Positions 21,211-33,177 of a stretch of 64,000 nucleotides of DNA are shown here, in pieces. The position numbers and the translations under genes are program-made. The DNA is from Galeopsis tetrahit (taxonomy: Eukaryota > Streptophyta > Magnoliopsida > Lamiales > Lamiaceae), in the NCBI GenBank assembly GCA_963675135.1, contig OY776130.1, forward strand, positions 29,256,001 through 29,320,000. Direction: 5' to 3'. The notes under the pieces are model-generated. The model was given only the letters and a program-made list of their open reading frames with translations, had not been told where the DNA came from and made no database searches. Position 1 is the first letter of the stretch, and each line of letters starts with the position of its first letter.

Positions 21211-21714
21211 TTTACAATAATTATAAGTCACAAATTTAATCATTAATATATAAGTGAAAGAATGTTCAATTATTAAATGGATTTTTTTTAAAGTAAAAAA
21301 TGTATAAATGATATGAACATTTTAGAATTTTAATAAAAAAAAAGATTTACAATATTTAAATTAAAAAATTAAATTTACAATAGTTATAAGTTACAAATTT
21401 AGTGATTAATATAAGTAAAAGAATGTTAAATTATAAAATGGATTTATTTTTTAAAAAAAAAGAGTAAAAAATGTAATATATATATATATATATATATAAA
21501 ATTTTTTTTAGAATTTTAATCAAAGCACAATAAATAAATAAATTAGGTTTACAATATATAAATTAAAAAAATTAAATTTACAATAGTTATAAATCAAAAA
21601 TTCAGTTATATTAATATAACATAAAGAAATTAATTTTGTGAATTTAAAAAAATGGGTAAAAAAAATGAGTACATATACAATTAATATTACAATTATAAAC
21701 AAAAAAATAAACTT

Positions 21715-21790
21715 ATTCGAGTGGTAGGCGCCCCTCACTAGGCGCCCACACACCCGAGTTTGAGTCCCATAAAGGCCGAAAATTCGGTCA
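21715..21790 (+). repeat. tRNA-derived segment inside the CACTA element
   Basis: cgagtggtaggcg (A-box-like) and gagtttgagtccc (B-box-like) are spaced as in a tRNA. A relative with a cleaner B box lies on the minus strand at 59890-59957 inside the second CACTA element. The flanking sequence (gggtaaaaaaaatgagtaca and beyond) is shared too, so the tRNA-like block travels with this CACTA family. It does not fold as a complete tRNA gene. Confidence 0.5.
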
Positions 21791-22195
21791 ATTATGTACA
21801 TGCCCCCTCGCAGGCTCGAGCTTGGACGCAGGTTGTGTTTGTTCCGGGCTAGGTCGGGGCCAGCCTGTTGGTAATTATAAAAATTTAAAAAAATAATAAA
21901 TAATTTTCCATCTGTATTACCGATGAAATTTTTCCGTCGGTAAAAATTACCGACGAGGTTTTCACCGATCGAATTTTTCCGTCGGAAAGCACTGTTTCAG
22001 ATTGAATTTTCGTCGCTATTTCCGTCGATAAAACGCGTCTTTTTTATAGTGTCCCTCAACATTTACTGATGGATTTAACAAGGGATTGAAAATTTAAAAA
22101 TTGTTGAGGGGACAGGTCCTCGGTTTTCGGCCACGTCATTTAAATTTTTCTAAGGGTTAGTGGGCCCTTGGTAATTCCCTCGGCTAATGGGATAT

Positions 22196-22340
22196 ATTAA
22201 GTGAGTCTCACCTTCTTCCTCAGTCGCGACCCCCTTCGAGAGAAGCTGCGCCGTCGTGCTTCCAGTCGCCGTCGGAGCAACCGATCGAACTCAATTTCTA
22301 CGTTTTCTTGTTCTACTCTTCGTCGTGGTCATTTCTACGG
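22196..22340 (+). other. GC-rich exon-like block with a possible splice donor
   Basis: A GC-rich leader-like stretch (cgagagaagctgcgccgtcg, cgtcggagcaaccgatcg) ends at ctacg followed by gtaaatttt, a plausible donor. About 1.9 kb on, at 24210-24216, ttttttttag/gtggac is a plausible acceptor before a short A/T-rich exon. In between sits the Harbinger-type insertion. This may be a spliced transcript of the older CACTA-like element; no protein is evident. Confidence 0.3.
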
Positions 22341-22480
22341 TAAATTTTCTTATTTTAATTGATTAAATTTTAAAGTTATATATATTTGTATGCTTTATTT
22401 ATATATATATATATATATATTTGTATGTATTATGTGTACGGCAGGACAATATTTAAGTTTGTATCCTGTTTTGAAATTAA

Positions 22481-23695
22481 GGGGGTCAATTGAGATTTTG
22501 TTGGATTTTTTTGGACTTTAAAAAGTCAGTGGATTTAGAAAATCCATAGACTCTATGTAGAGTTTGACTGACTTTTTTATTGATTTATATGGATTTTCAT
22601 AGATTTGACAGGATTCTAAAATACACATTTTTTTATTAATTTACATGGATTTTCATAAACTAAGCCCCTAAAACTATGGATGCAAACGTATATCGAACAC
22701 ACTTGTATATAAAAAAAATTATCTAAATTATTTAGAAAAAATACCAAAAATATATTAGTTCAAATTTTTTTTTATTATTCATCATTATTATTCTCATCTT
22801 CATTTGCACGGTTATACTTTGGTTTCAGTTCTGTTTTGTAATTGGCTTTGACAAAGCAATTCCAAATTTTCTATTTCATGTCGAGATGTGGTGAATCTTC
22901 TTCATATTCGATTGAAAATTCATGACATTCTTTCCGAAGAAAGTTATGTAATCCAGCCAATACTAACTCTGCTTGTGTTTGAAATGGGAACAGAGGTGAG
23001 TTTTGAAAATTGTGAATGACGATTTGAAAATACCAAAAAATCTCTCGCGAAGATTGAATAACTCAATTGCATTTCTGGGGTAACGACCACCACCAAAATC
23101 TTTTAGATGATATCGAACACCACGTGCTAATTTAAGACCGTGAATAAATGTTCTTGAGATCTTAACGATATACTATAATTTTTAAAGAGAGAACATAATT
23201 TTAAAATACAGAGATGTAATCTTTTTAACGATAATAATGATGGTGAAGAATTTGAGATGCTTATTGAAGAACATTGTTACGTTTCTTGATATTATTTCGT
23301 TTGAAGAAGAGGGTTGTGTAGGATTTTGTGGTTCGAATTACAGCAAGAATGTCTGTATGTGCTTTTCGAAGGAGACTTTCAAATTTTGTTAAAAGAACAA
23401 CAAAGTTTTTTTTTTTCTTCTCTTTCAGGGCCTTGTGAGAGAATCCGTTGAAATCTCTAGTTTTTAGAAGAGATTTTGAATAGTGAAATTTATTTATATT
23501 TTTGAAGGAGAATCCAACGAAATCCATAGAGTATTAAAATTCATAGATTGTTGAATACCTAAAGATTTCTAAAGACTTTTTAAAATCCATATTGAATACC
23601 TCAAAATTTTGAAAGACTTTTAAAAATTTGGATTGAATACCCCAAATTTTAAAAGTCCAAAAAAATCCAACAGAATCTCAATTGAATACACCCCC
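22481..23695 (-). mobile_element. PIF/Harbinger-type element, internally deleted
   Basis: Terminal inverted repeats of about 40 bp (gggggtcaattgagattttg, tggatttttttggacttt) are flanked by the 3-bp duplicate TAA at 22478-22480 and 23696-23698. Subterminal parts repeat the gattgaata...ttttaaaatcc motif. A transposase remnant lies inside on the minus strand. A close relative is at 47654-48666 and a shorter one at 60104-60802. Confidence 0.8.
22790..23150 (-). pseudogene. Remnant of Harbinger (DDE_Tnp_4 type) transposase
   Basis: On the minus strand, broken frames give RGVRYHLKDFGG near 23090-23130 and, further on, motifs around FGIFKSS and LHNF. This is the C-terminal part of PIF/Harbinger transposase, which has a conserved YHL.EF, the FG..K block and ALHNF. 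The catalytic N-terminal half is absent. The relative at 47967-48236 keeps a longer open stretch of the same region. Confidence 0.5.
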
Positions 23696-24321
23696 TAAAT
23701 CATATGGCCTTTGAGATTTTATTTTATTTTAAATAGAAATATATATTATGCTTGATTTTCGAAAGTTTTAAACAATATAATTGACTATCTTTTTAATTAG
23801 AAAAGGGAATTATAGAATTCAATTTATAAAAACTCACGCACCAAAAAATATATTCCCAAAAGTTAAATTTAGTGTTTACCTATTAATTTGTATTGTTGTT
23901 ACAATATTATTTGAAATAATATTATTGTAGTTAATTGTTAGAAATTATATATATGTGTATAATTAATATTTATGCACAGTATATTATGTCTATTATATAT
24001 ATGTTGAAATAAACATAATCTAACAATATGTATGTAATTTGGAATTGTTAATTAGAAATAAAATTAATGTTATACTAATTTAATTGTTTTATTAATATGT
24101 GTTATATATAGCAATTTGATTTATATATATGCTAATTAAAAATTAATAATATGATAATATATATATGCTAATTTGATACATTTATGCTTTTTAATGTTGT
24201 GTATTTTTTTTAGGTGGACAAGATGATGATAATTTTAATTATGTTTAATTAATGTTGAAGTTTTAATTTTCTTGAACATATTCAAATGATTTTGATTTTT
24301 AAATTTCAATTATAATGTTGA

Positions 24322-24324
<3 letters not shown>

Positions 24325-24358
<34 letters not shown>

Positions 24359-24419
24359 AAATTTCAATTATAATGTTGATTGTTAATACATTAAAAAGTT
24401 AAGTAATATATATATATAT
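24325..24419. repeat. TA microsatellites flanking the MULE-like element
   Basis: (TA)n of about 30 bp at 24325-24354 and a shorter run at 24405-24419. A matching run follows the element at 25646-25666. The target-site duplicate of the element is hidden within these. Confidence 0.8.
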
Positions 24420-25644
24420 GGGAAAATATCAATTTTGGTCACCCACTTTTACCTCTTTTCATATTTGATCACCCACATTTAGTCACTATCAAAATTGGTC
24501 ACCCAGTTATTATATTATATCAAAATTGATCACTCTGTTAGTTAATCGGTCATTCACTAACGGAGAAAGAGTTTTGAGCCGTGAAATTTCTCAAAAACTA
24601 AGGTTAAAACAATTTCATACGCATAAGTAAGAATGAAACATGGACAAAAATTATCAATATTTACATTATATTTATAATAGGTCAGAATTATGATGCATGT
24701 CGTAGAACGTGATGATATAATAGGTAAGAAGGAATTCTAATGTATCTTGTAGAACGTGATTCGTTTATTTACTTTTTATTTTATAGTTAATTAGGAAATG
24801 AGAAACTCAGGAGATAGAAATTTATTTCAATTAATTTTAAATGCCCAATTGTTTGACTAACCTTTCAAGAAATCTGCAATCTTAATAGAAAAATATTTAG
24901 AATGAAAAATAAGTTTATAAAATTTTCTTGAATGGATCATTTTAGAAAATTCTTTACAATTAATCTTCACCGCAAATTATGCTCCAATAATTATAAATAG
25001 GGAAATGAATTGAAATAAGTTTATATCTTCAATTATTATACAAATTCAACATGAAACCAAGAATTGGAAAACAAAGTACAATTGTTAAAAAAAAAAACCA
25101 GAGTACCATTCTATCTCTTGAGTTTCTATTTTCTGTAAAATAAAAAGTAAACCAACAAAAAAATGAATTCATAATTGAGTTAAATAATTATTAAAAACTT
25201 ACTGAAATTTTCTGACTGCCCAGCAAGTTTCACGGTCTATTTTCTGACTACCCAGCAAGTTTCACGTTCTAAAAGATGCATCAAAACTCCTTCTGACCAC
25301 GTTCTAGAAGATGCATCAAAACTCCTGATCAGTTATAAATATAATGTAAATATTAGTAATTTTTGCACATGTTTCATTCTTGCTTATGCGTTTGTTTCAT
25401 TAGTTCTAGAAGATGCATGAGAATTTTTTAACCTTAGGTTTTGACATGGGAATTTTTTAACCTTAGGTTTTGAGAAATTTCACGCCTCAAAACTCTTTCT
25501 CCGTTAGTCAATGACAGATTGACTAACGGAGTAATCAATTTTGATAGAATATAATAACTGGGTGACCAATTATGATAGTGACTAAATGTGGGTGACCAAA
25601 TATGAAAAGAGGTAAAACTGGGTGACCAAAATTGATATTTTCCC
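24420..25644. mobile_element. Long-TIR, MULE-like non-autonomous element
   Basis: Begins gggaaaatatcaattttggt and ends in its reverse complement (accaaaattgatattttccc). The inverted arms run about 190 bp and share gtcacccacttttacctctt, gttagttaatcggtc...ctaacggagaaagag and gaaatttc...aaaac. The middle holds two copies of ttttctgact(g/a)cccagcaag at 25208-25268 and repeats of tctagaagatgcatcaaaactcc. No transposase. Length and arm structure fit Mutator-like elements. Confidence 0.65.
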
Positions 25645-25666
25645 TATATATATATATATATATATG

Positions 25667-25903
25667 GAGGAGAAAAAATTAAACATAATTATTGAAAATA
25701 AATTATTTTATAATATTTGTATTGAAAAAATATAAAATGTATATATGTGTTACCAATTATCAAATAAGCAATCAAGTTTAAATTAAATAAATTAAAGAAA
25801 AAAAATTGAAAAAATATAATTGTAAATACAAATTCGTGAATTAAATATAAAAACGCAAAAATGCGAAACAATTTTATTTCTTTCGAATTAAACCGATAAT
25901 TTT
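25667..25903. other. AT-rich spacer
   Basis: No gene; the left border of the LTR that follows probably lies near 25904. Confidence 0.35.
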
Positions 25904-27068
25904 TGTGGGTTATAATCTCTAATTTGCTCCTCTGATTCTCTCTTCTTGAATTTCACTTGAACTTCTTGAGCTTTTGGAGTTGGATCCGCAGCTGAATCCT
26001 CTTCGATCTTGAATTTGAGACTTTATAACGTTAATCCAAGGGCTTGGCGCCGTATTTTGGATCAAACGTTGAATTTAGGGACTTTTAGGACGAACGTCAT
26101 TGAAGATCGTTCTTGAACTTGGGATTTTGTAACCTTAATTCAAGGGCTTGACGTCGTATTTTGGATTAAACGTTGAATTTAGGGACTTTTAGGACGAACG
26201 TCGTTGAAGATCGTTCTTGAACTTGAGATTTTGTAACGTTAATCCAAGGGCCTGACGCCGTATTTTGGATCAAACGTCGATTTACGGGACTTTTCGGGAC
26301 TTATCGGGGCTTTTTCGGGACTTATTGGGACTTTATCGGGACCTTCGGAACTTATCGGGACTTATCCGAGACTTATCGGGACTTTTCCGGGACTTATTAG
26401 GACTTTATCGGGACATATCCGGGACTTATTGGGACAACCACCGTTGAAGATCCTCCTTGAAGAAACACTGGATTGAGGGGCTTAGCACCTTAATCTCCAC
26501 CCGAACGCTGCTTCCCGCCGCCTTGCACGAAGAACGTCTTGGGACAACCACCGTTGAAGATCCTCCTTGAAGAAACACCGGATTGAGGGGCTTAGCACCT
26601 TAATCTCCACCCGAACGCTGCTTCTCGCCGCCTAACACCGGATTGAAGGGCTTAGCACCTTAATCTCCACCCGAACGCTGCTTCTCGCCGCCTTGCACGA
26701 AGAACGCATTTGAAGCTCCTCCGACTGCTGAAGAACACTCTAAAATCTCAGCAGGGAATTTTAGAGCCTTTAATGCTTCTGATTCTTGATGTCAAATGAA
26801 TGGAATGAGGCCCCCATTTATAGGTATAAAACCTAGGATTTTTTATGGGCCAAGGAGATATTTGTGCTAAGTGGTTATGGCTTAGTTCAAATTTTGAATT
26901 ACTTGATGGGCTAAGAATACTCTATCTGGGTTTGATTTGGTTTGTTGGGTTTTAGAGGTCTGTCTTGATTTATTGGACTTTAGAGGCCCGTCTTGAATTT
27001 TAAATTAATTTGTTGGGCTTTAGAGGCCCAAATCAATTGGAGGGACCGATAAAATTTAGGTGTCTACA
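25904..27068 (-). repeat. Repeat-rich LTR, probably of a Gypsy-type element
   Basis: On the minus strand it begins TGTAGACACCTAAATTTTAT, a start seen in plant LTRs. The interior has three blocks of tandem repeats: a 107-110 bp unit (gttaatccaagggcttggcg) repeated about 2.3 times at 26013-26282; a minisatellite of cgggacttat at 26284-26434; and a 108-bp unit (accgttgaagatcctccttg) with a shorter partial copy at 26434-26700. No internal coding region adjoins it. The left border is uncertain and no target duplicate was found. Confidence 0.5.
26284..26434. repeat. Minisatellite built on cgggacttat
   Basis: About fourteen degenerate copies of an 11-12 bp unit, gggactta(t/tt)c. The plus-strand frame across it reads as a run of RDLSGLFRDLLGLY units; this is a by-product of the repeat and not a protein. 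Confidence 0.85.
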
Positions 27069-27861
27069 ATAACATATATATTAATTGTATTCAAAATATA
27101 ACGAAAATAACTCATAGTCCAACGGTAAAGGGAGACGTCCATATGCATCATCAGGACCGAGAGGTCCCAACGAGTTTTAAGAGTGATATTGATAATTTAT
27201 AGGAGTATAAAAAATTGATGTGTAAAGTAAAATGTAAAGTACTGAAGGGTGCACATATTTAAGAGTGTGTGAGAATAGAGTGAGTAATATATTTATTATA
27301 TGAGTACAATCTATTTATGTGTGTCAATCTGAGGGAACATTCTATTGCCATATGTCAACTATGAGTGTGTTTCAATGGATAACTTGTAAATTTTTTTTAT
27401 TATTATTTTTTTAAATTGTGGGAATGAACTTTGAAAATAATTGATTTTATTCATTTTTATATGATTGCAAATATCTTTTGTTTTGGGATTTGAAATTTGA
27501 TTTATGATTTTTAAATCTAAAAACTAACACCGATTTTACTTTGGAATTTTTTAGAATTCGAATTTTAAAATCTTAATCTATAAATATCTATAAGTTTTAT
27601 AAAATTCAACTTTATAAAATGTCTAAATCTCATATATAAATATCTATAAACCTTGTATAAACACTTACACATCCTATAATATAAAAATAAATCATAACCA
27701 ACTTAAATCTCAATCAAACACAAATCATTAAAAAGTTAGTAAGAGTTAACCACGAGATTTAAAAATCCTCCATATCTGAAATCAAATATACCCTTTATAT
27801 CTGCTGCTATCTGTCGACTATTGATGGATCAACTGTCACATGTCGTCTAACATGAAGTTTT
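27069..27861. other. Spacer between LTR and LINE
   Basis: AT-rich, no gene. Near 27113-27165 the block tagtccaacggtaaaggg...gaggtcccaacgag is vaguely tRNA-like but its B box is poor. Confidence 0.35.
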
Positions 27862-27902
27862 TTTTTTCTTAAATTACTTTTTTTTTCCGACACCAATGCG
27901 GA

Positions 27903-30900
27903 TTAAGTATTATTAGTGCAAAGGCACAAGTTTATTGACTGCCCAGCCACACAATTCGGTGGGTCAGTCCAACTGTGAGAGTTCCCATAGGACCGGGAGG
28001 CTCTAGCTAAATCATGTGACATTGTGTTGGCACTTCGTTTAACAAAAAATAGAGAGGCATTGACAAAAGATTTGAGAGTATTTCTACATGCAGTTATATA
28101 GTCTCCTATAACCGATATCTGTGTCGTCGAAGAAGCAATGACTTCTACCACTATTTTGGCGTCACTTTCGAACATGATATTATCCCACCCCTTCGATTTG
28201 GCCCATGTCATTGCTTCCAGGAGACCTGCTGCTTCTCCTTCAGTCACGTCCTAGTTCCTGTGGAACAGTTTTGTTCGCGCTCCCTCAAATTGGGCGTTAT
28301 CATTTCGCGCTATCATACCCACTCCGGTTAAATAGGAGTCCGTGAAGAAAGTCGCATCGACATTGATTTTCAGAATTCCCAGTGGGGGAGGGTGCCAAGC
28401 TCCGCACATGTTGATGGTTTGTTCTGGTGGAACTGCCCTGTTACCAACCTGGGCGGATTTCCATTCCACCCAATAAGCAACAGATGATCTCACTACCTCC
28501 GATGTCGTGCGATATTTGTCGTTTCAGAGTTGGGAATTTCTCTCCTTCCAGATTTGCCATACTATCATAACAACATTTGTTGTGATATTTTTCAATGGGC
28601 TGCGAAGAAGGTTAAATAATAAATCAGTGTATTGGCACTCCACGAACAAATGCCAATTCGTTTCAATCCCCGTGTCCACTTCCCTATCTATTGTTGGATT
28701 AAGCCCGTTAATCTCCAACAATCTCTCGCGTATTGGCACTCCACGAACAAATGCCAATTCGTTTCAATCCCCGTGTTACATAGGACGCACCTGCTGTTGG
28801 TTACCACTTTCCTTCGAAGGAGGTTTGCTCGATTAGGTAGTACGTCCCGTCCCACTCGCCAAGCTAAGTCTTTCACTTTCGGCGGCGTTTCCAATTTCCA
28901 AATGAGGTTCCAGTCAACTGCGCTCGGGGGAGCTGACGTCGTTGTGTGCCTTGTCATTTGTTTGTAAGCTGAACAGACGAAGTATTGTCCACTCCTTTCA
29001 TGGTGCCAAATTATTCGGTCTGATGCTCCTGCAGACGAGAGTGCCATGGTGGTGATGCTTGCATCATCTTCAGGAAGGAGCTCTTGTAGTAGAGGCAAAT
29101 CCCAGGTCATGGAGGTTGTGTCTATAAATGTCGCGACGCTTAGATTTTCCAGGCCTTCAATTATTGGGGATTGCACCCGAAAATTATTGTTGTCGCGGAT
29201 CCATGGATCGTTCCACACACCGACTGTGCTCCCTGTGCCTATCTTCCATCTGGCCCCATTCCGAACCAGGTCTTGAGCCGCAAAGATGCTTGACCAGGTG
29301 TAGCTTGGGTTCCACCCCTTTTTAGCACCCAAAAAGTCCATATTCAGGAAGTATTTTGCTTTTAAAACTTTACATACCAGCGATTCCGTATCCGTCAGAA
29401 GTTGCCATCCCATTTTGCCTAGGAAAGTTAGGTTAAAAGCATGGAGGTTTCTAAACCCCCTACCTCCTTCTGCTTTGCTTTGGCATAGTACTTCCCATGT
29501 AAGCCAATTTAACCCTTTAGAATTTCCTCTTTTGCTACCCCACCAAAACTTATTTAGCATCACATGAATTTCATCGAGCATAGTTAATGGCAGAAGGAAG
29601 ATCACCATGCAGTATAACGAGATCGATTGTGTTGCGGCTTTGAGTAGCACCTCCTTGCCCGCTTTTGAGGGATGTTGTTTTTGCCAACCTTGAAGTTTAT
29701 TCCAGACCCTCTCTTTTATGTGACTTAATATTTCTTTTTTCTTGCGCCTAATTAAAGAAGGGAGTCCTAGGTATTTACCAGTGTTTATGTTGTTATGCAC
29801 CCCCAAAATGTTTTTGATGTGGTCCCTTCTATCATTATTGACGTTTCTGCTAAAGAAGACCCCTGATTTAACATAGTTCACTGCTTGTCCGGATATTCTT
29901 TCGAAGCCATCAAGAATGTTTCGGAGATGGGTAGCTTCTTCATTAGTGGCTCTACAAAATAACATACTATCGTCGGCAAATAGTAGGTGGGAGATTTGAG
30001 GCGCACTTCTGCAAACTCTTGTTCCATGCAAGAGACCTAGGCGGTTGGCGTTGTTGATGGCAGCGGAGAGGCCTTCGGCGCACAGAATAAAAAGATACGG
30101 GGAGAGGGGGTCCCCTTGACGAAGGCCTCTATGAGGGGAAATTGGGCCGACTAGTTCATCGTTGACCTGGATTGAGTAAGAGACTGATCTAACACACATA
30201 ACCATCCATTCGACCCAAACATTCGGAAAACCCAATCGTCTAAGCATATTCTCAAGGTAATCCCAGTCGACTCTGTCGTAGGCCTTGCTGATATCAATCT
30301 TCATGCATATGTCCCCACGACCCCCCGTTCTTTAATTTTTCATCATATGTAGGGTTTCAAAGGCCACCAAAACATTATCTTGAATTAGCCTTCCGGACAC
30401 AAACGCCGATCTTGCTTTGTCAATCAGACCCGGGAGCACCTCCTTCAATCTATTGCATAGGACTTTGGATATAATTTTATACATAACATTACACAGCGAG
30501 ATAGGTCGAAGGTCACGTACCGAGGTGGGATTTTCGATTTTGGGCAGTAGAGCAACGTTCGTGTTGTTGAGATTCGGAGGTAGAGCTTTGTTATGGAACC
30601 ATTCCGTTGCTGCTTCAAAGATGTTATCCCCTACTAAACCCCAAAATCTCCGATAGAATGTCGGGTTAAAGCCATCGGGGCCTGGGGCAGTATCCTCTTT
30701 CATGTGCTTGATGGCCGCATTAAACTCCTCCTTTGTGAACGACCGTATGAGATGCTGGTTTTGCTCATCTAAGAGCATGGGTTGAATTGAGTCCATGAAC
30801 TCAGGGGTGTCACCCCTATTTAGATTGGCACTGTACAATTCAGTGAAGTATTCCCGTACTAGCGAGCATATCCCATCTTGCGACTCGATCCACTGCCCTG

Positions 30901-32025
30901 TATCATCTTGAAGTTTCTCGATCTTCTTTTTTTCTATTTTCTAGCAGATGTAGTCTGATGGAAAAAACGGGTGTTCAAATCACCTTCTTTTAACCAATGA
31001 ACTTTCGCCCTCTGTCTCCAGAATGTTTCCTCGCTTTTAAGGAGGGCCCTAAGCTCGCCTCTCGCCTGTTTGTAGGCCTCTGTTCCTGATGTGCTCAAGT
31101 TCTCCTGTAATCTTTCAATTTTCATCTCTAAACATTTTTTCCGTTTGCGGAAGTTGAAGTCCGCCTTCGTGCCCCATGACGTAAGAATTTCTCCCGTACC
31201 TTTTATTTTGTGCATGATATATGTGTTGCTCATACTGGTCCAACAGGTGCGAACAACATCACCTAAGTCCGGTTCAGCTAGCCATCTGTTTTCAAAGCGG
31301 AACACATGGCGTCGAGTTCTGCTCAGGGCTGGGTTTGTATTTAACAGGATGGGATTGTGGTCGGACGTCGGGGCGACCAGGTTATCCAGAACCGCATTGG
31401 GGAATTTTTCGTGCCAGGATGGAGTTCCCATGGCCCGATCGAGGCGTTCTTCGACCATATTTGGGGGAGTACTGCCCCTGCGCCATGTAAAGCTGTAGCC
31501 CGAGAGTGGTACATCGTTGAGCATACAGTCTGAGATGGCGTCTCTAAAGCCCCTGAATAGCCATTGTAGATGGGGCACTCGACCTCTTTTATCGTTAGGG
31601 GACAAAAGATCATTGAAGTCGTCTATACAGGCCCAATGTAGTGCATCCGCATTGCTTAATTGTCGTAACAGGTCCCATGAGCGGTAGCGGTTGTGCCTCT
31701 CTGGGAAGCCATAGTAACTTGTAAGACGCCAATTGCCATGTGTATCATCTATACGTAAATCAATATGGTTCCGGGAGTAATTCAGAATGATGCATATATT
31801 ATTATTATTCCAAAGTACAGCAATGCCCCCACTTTAACCAACACAGTCTACATCGAAACATGAATTAAAACGAAGCTTAACTTGGAGTGCTTCTAATCTA
31901 ACACCAAACGAAATAGTTTCAAACAAGAAAATTACATCAGGACACCTGCTTTTCACGAGCTCACAAATAGTTGGAACTGTATCGGGTGAACCCAAACCTC
32001 TACAGTTCCAGTTAAGGACGATCAT
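27903..32025 (-). pseudogene. LINE ORF2: endonuclease, reverse transcriptase, RNase H (broken)
   Basis: The start ATG at 32025 overlaps the ORF1 stop in ATGA. In order: an AP-type endonuclease (NWNCRGLG near the start, later TSDHNP near 31375); the reverse transcriptase (DISKAYDRVDW near 30280, SPYLF, then the catalytic FADD near 29975); a zinc-finger-like CVLC...WHLFVEC region near 28770; and a plant-type RNase H (INVDATF, EGEAAGLLEA, FESDAKIVVE) at 28400-28130. Breaks: TAA at 31834-31836, a frameshift near 30940-30960, TAA at 30332-30334, a 101-bp tandem duplication (28629-28730 onwards), TGA at 28524-28526 and TAG at 28251-28253. The RNase H domain places it with the L1-like plant LINEs that acquired one. 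Confidence 0.9.
28629..28776. repeat. 101-bp tandem duplication within LINE ORF2
   Basis: The 47 bases from gtattggcactccacgaaca at 28629-28675 recur exactly at 28730-28776. The 101-bp period is not a multiple of three, so the duplication alone shifts the frame of ORF2 just after the HLFVECQY motif. Confidence 0.85.
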
Positions 32026-33177
32026 TGACCCCGGCTGGCACCAGAGCCGGGGCCAACCGATAAAAAATCCTCATTTTCTTCGTTGGTGTCTTCTCCCTCA
32101 ATTCCAGAAGTTGCCTGGAGTGCCTCTGTTCGTCTACTCTTTTTGTGTTCCAGAAATTCAAAAGTGGCAATCATACCATCTACATAGTTGGCATTGAAGG
32201 TGGGGTTGTTAGTTAATGTTTCCTTGTTTTTCATTCCCCAATTTGTGTACCCCGTTCCTGGATTGTCGGGGTTGACTGTGTTTAAGGCTCCCCTCGCTGA
32301 ACTCTCGCCTTGATTGGTGTTGGGGGATTGATTGGTGTAATTGCCATTATTGCGGCAGTTTCCGTTACCATCATTCTCGCCGTTCTCCTCGCTTTCCTTC
32401 TCTGTTGGGGTTCCGCTGGGGTTGTCATCCCTGTTTAGCCATTTTTCTACCGAGAGTGATGGGGTTTGGCGATCTGGTGCAATTAATTCTTTGCTCCAGT
32501 TCAGTTTGGCATTTTCGTCATTCTCCTCAAAGAATGCCTGACAGAAACTTACGATGTGGTCGAGGTGTCCACAAAAGAAGCAAAATCGCGAGAGGCGTTC
32601 GTATTTGATTTTCAAAATTGATGACCCTCCGTCAAAGTGCCAGACTACTTTTTTTCGCTTAAGAGGTGTTGTGGTGTCGAGCTCTACCCGAATACGCATA
32701 AAGGGCTTCCAGATGGCACCTTTATTTGTTTTGTCGTACTCCATGAATTTGCCTATGTAGTTCCCCATTGCAATTCCAAATTCCTCAGAAAAAAAAGCCA
32801 ACTGGTACTTTATATATTTGTACCCAGAATGGGATCTTTGTTAGGGGTATTGAATTTGGCAAGGTTCCCACAGAGAGACGACTTATGATTATCGTATTGG
32901 TACCGAGCATCCATGGACCACTCGCCAGAATTCGCTTGATGTCCATTTGGTTATTGAATTGTGCTAGGAATCTCCCATCTTCGATGCTCTTGATATCTAC
33001 TCCTCGTGCCGGTCTCCAGAGGTTTGCAAGATGGCTTCGGGTGAGGTTGGATGATAGGTTGGGTTCTATTAGGAATCTTCCCACAAGACTGAGATGGATG
33101 ATGGTTTCTCTCTCTCGTTCATTGGTTGCTTCGAAGCTAAGGTCCTCATTTTCGTCGGAGGTGTGGAGGTTCTCCAT
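32022..33177 (-). pseudogene. LINE ORF1: nucleic-acid-binding protein with zinc knuckle (frameshifted)
   Basis: The first part (33177-32785) matches the DUF4283-type domain common in plant LINE ORF1 (LVGRFL, LWRPARGVDIKSIEDGRFL, then GPWMLG). A frameshift lies at an A/T run near 32790-32801, where two frames overlap. The second part (32801-32022) continues the domain, then shows a zinc knuckle CFFCGHLDHIVSFC (C-x2-C-x4-H-x4-C), followed by a polar, Asn/Glu-rich tail. The stop overlaps the start of ORF2 by four bases (ATGA), which suggests coupled translation of the two frames in the active ancestor. Confidence 0.85.

Larger units (their letters stand above)
20239..22051 (+). mobile_element. 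Non-autonomous CACTA (En/Spm-type) element
   Basis: Starts CACTACAAAAAAAATC and ends with the complement of CACTATAAAAAAGACGCG. Both subterminal regions carry many ccgacggaaat units in both orientations, the typical binding repeats for CACTA transposase. Flanking 3-mers are ttc and tcc, one mismatch from a 3-bp duplicate. The interior has no transposase, only AT-rich tandem repeats (about five copies of ttataagtcacaaatttaat...gatt near 20815, 20965, 21220, 21380 and 21585), a Helitron-like end and a tRNA-like block. Its right end matches the left end of the CACTA element at 59357, in inverted orientation. Confidence 0.75.

Noticed and set aside
26265..26447. 60-codon frame of repeated RDLSGLF units
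   Set aside because: Created by the cgggacttat minisatellite, not a protein gene.
27113..27170. tRNA-like block tagtccaacggtaaaggg
   Set aside because: The B box (gaggtcccaacg) is too far from consensus and no duplicates or tail were found.
28507..28967. Plus-strand frames of about 110 codons
   Set aside because: They are antisense to the LINE ORF2, whose domains explain the open frames.
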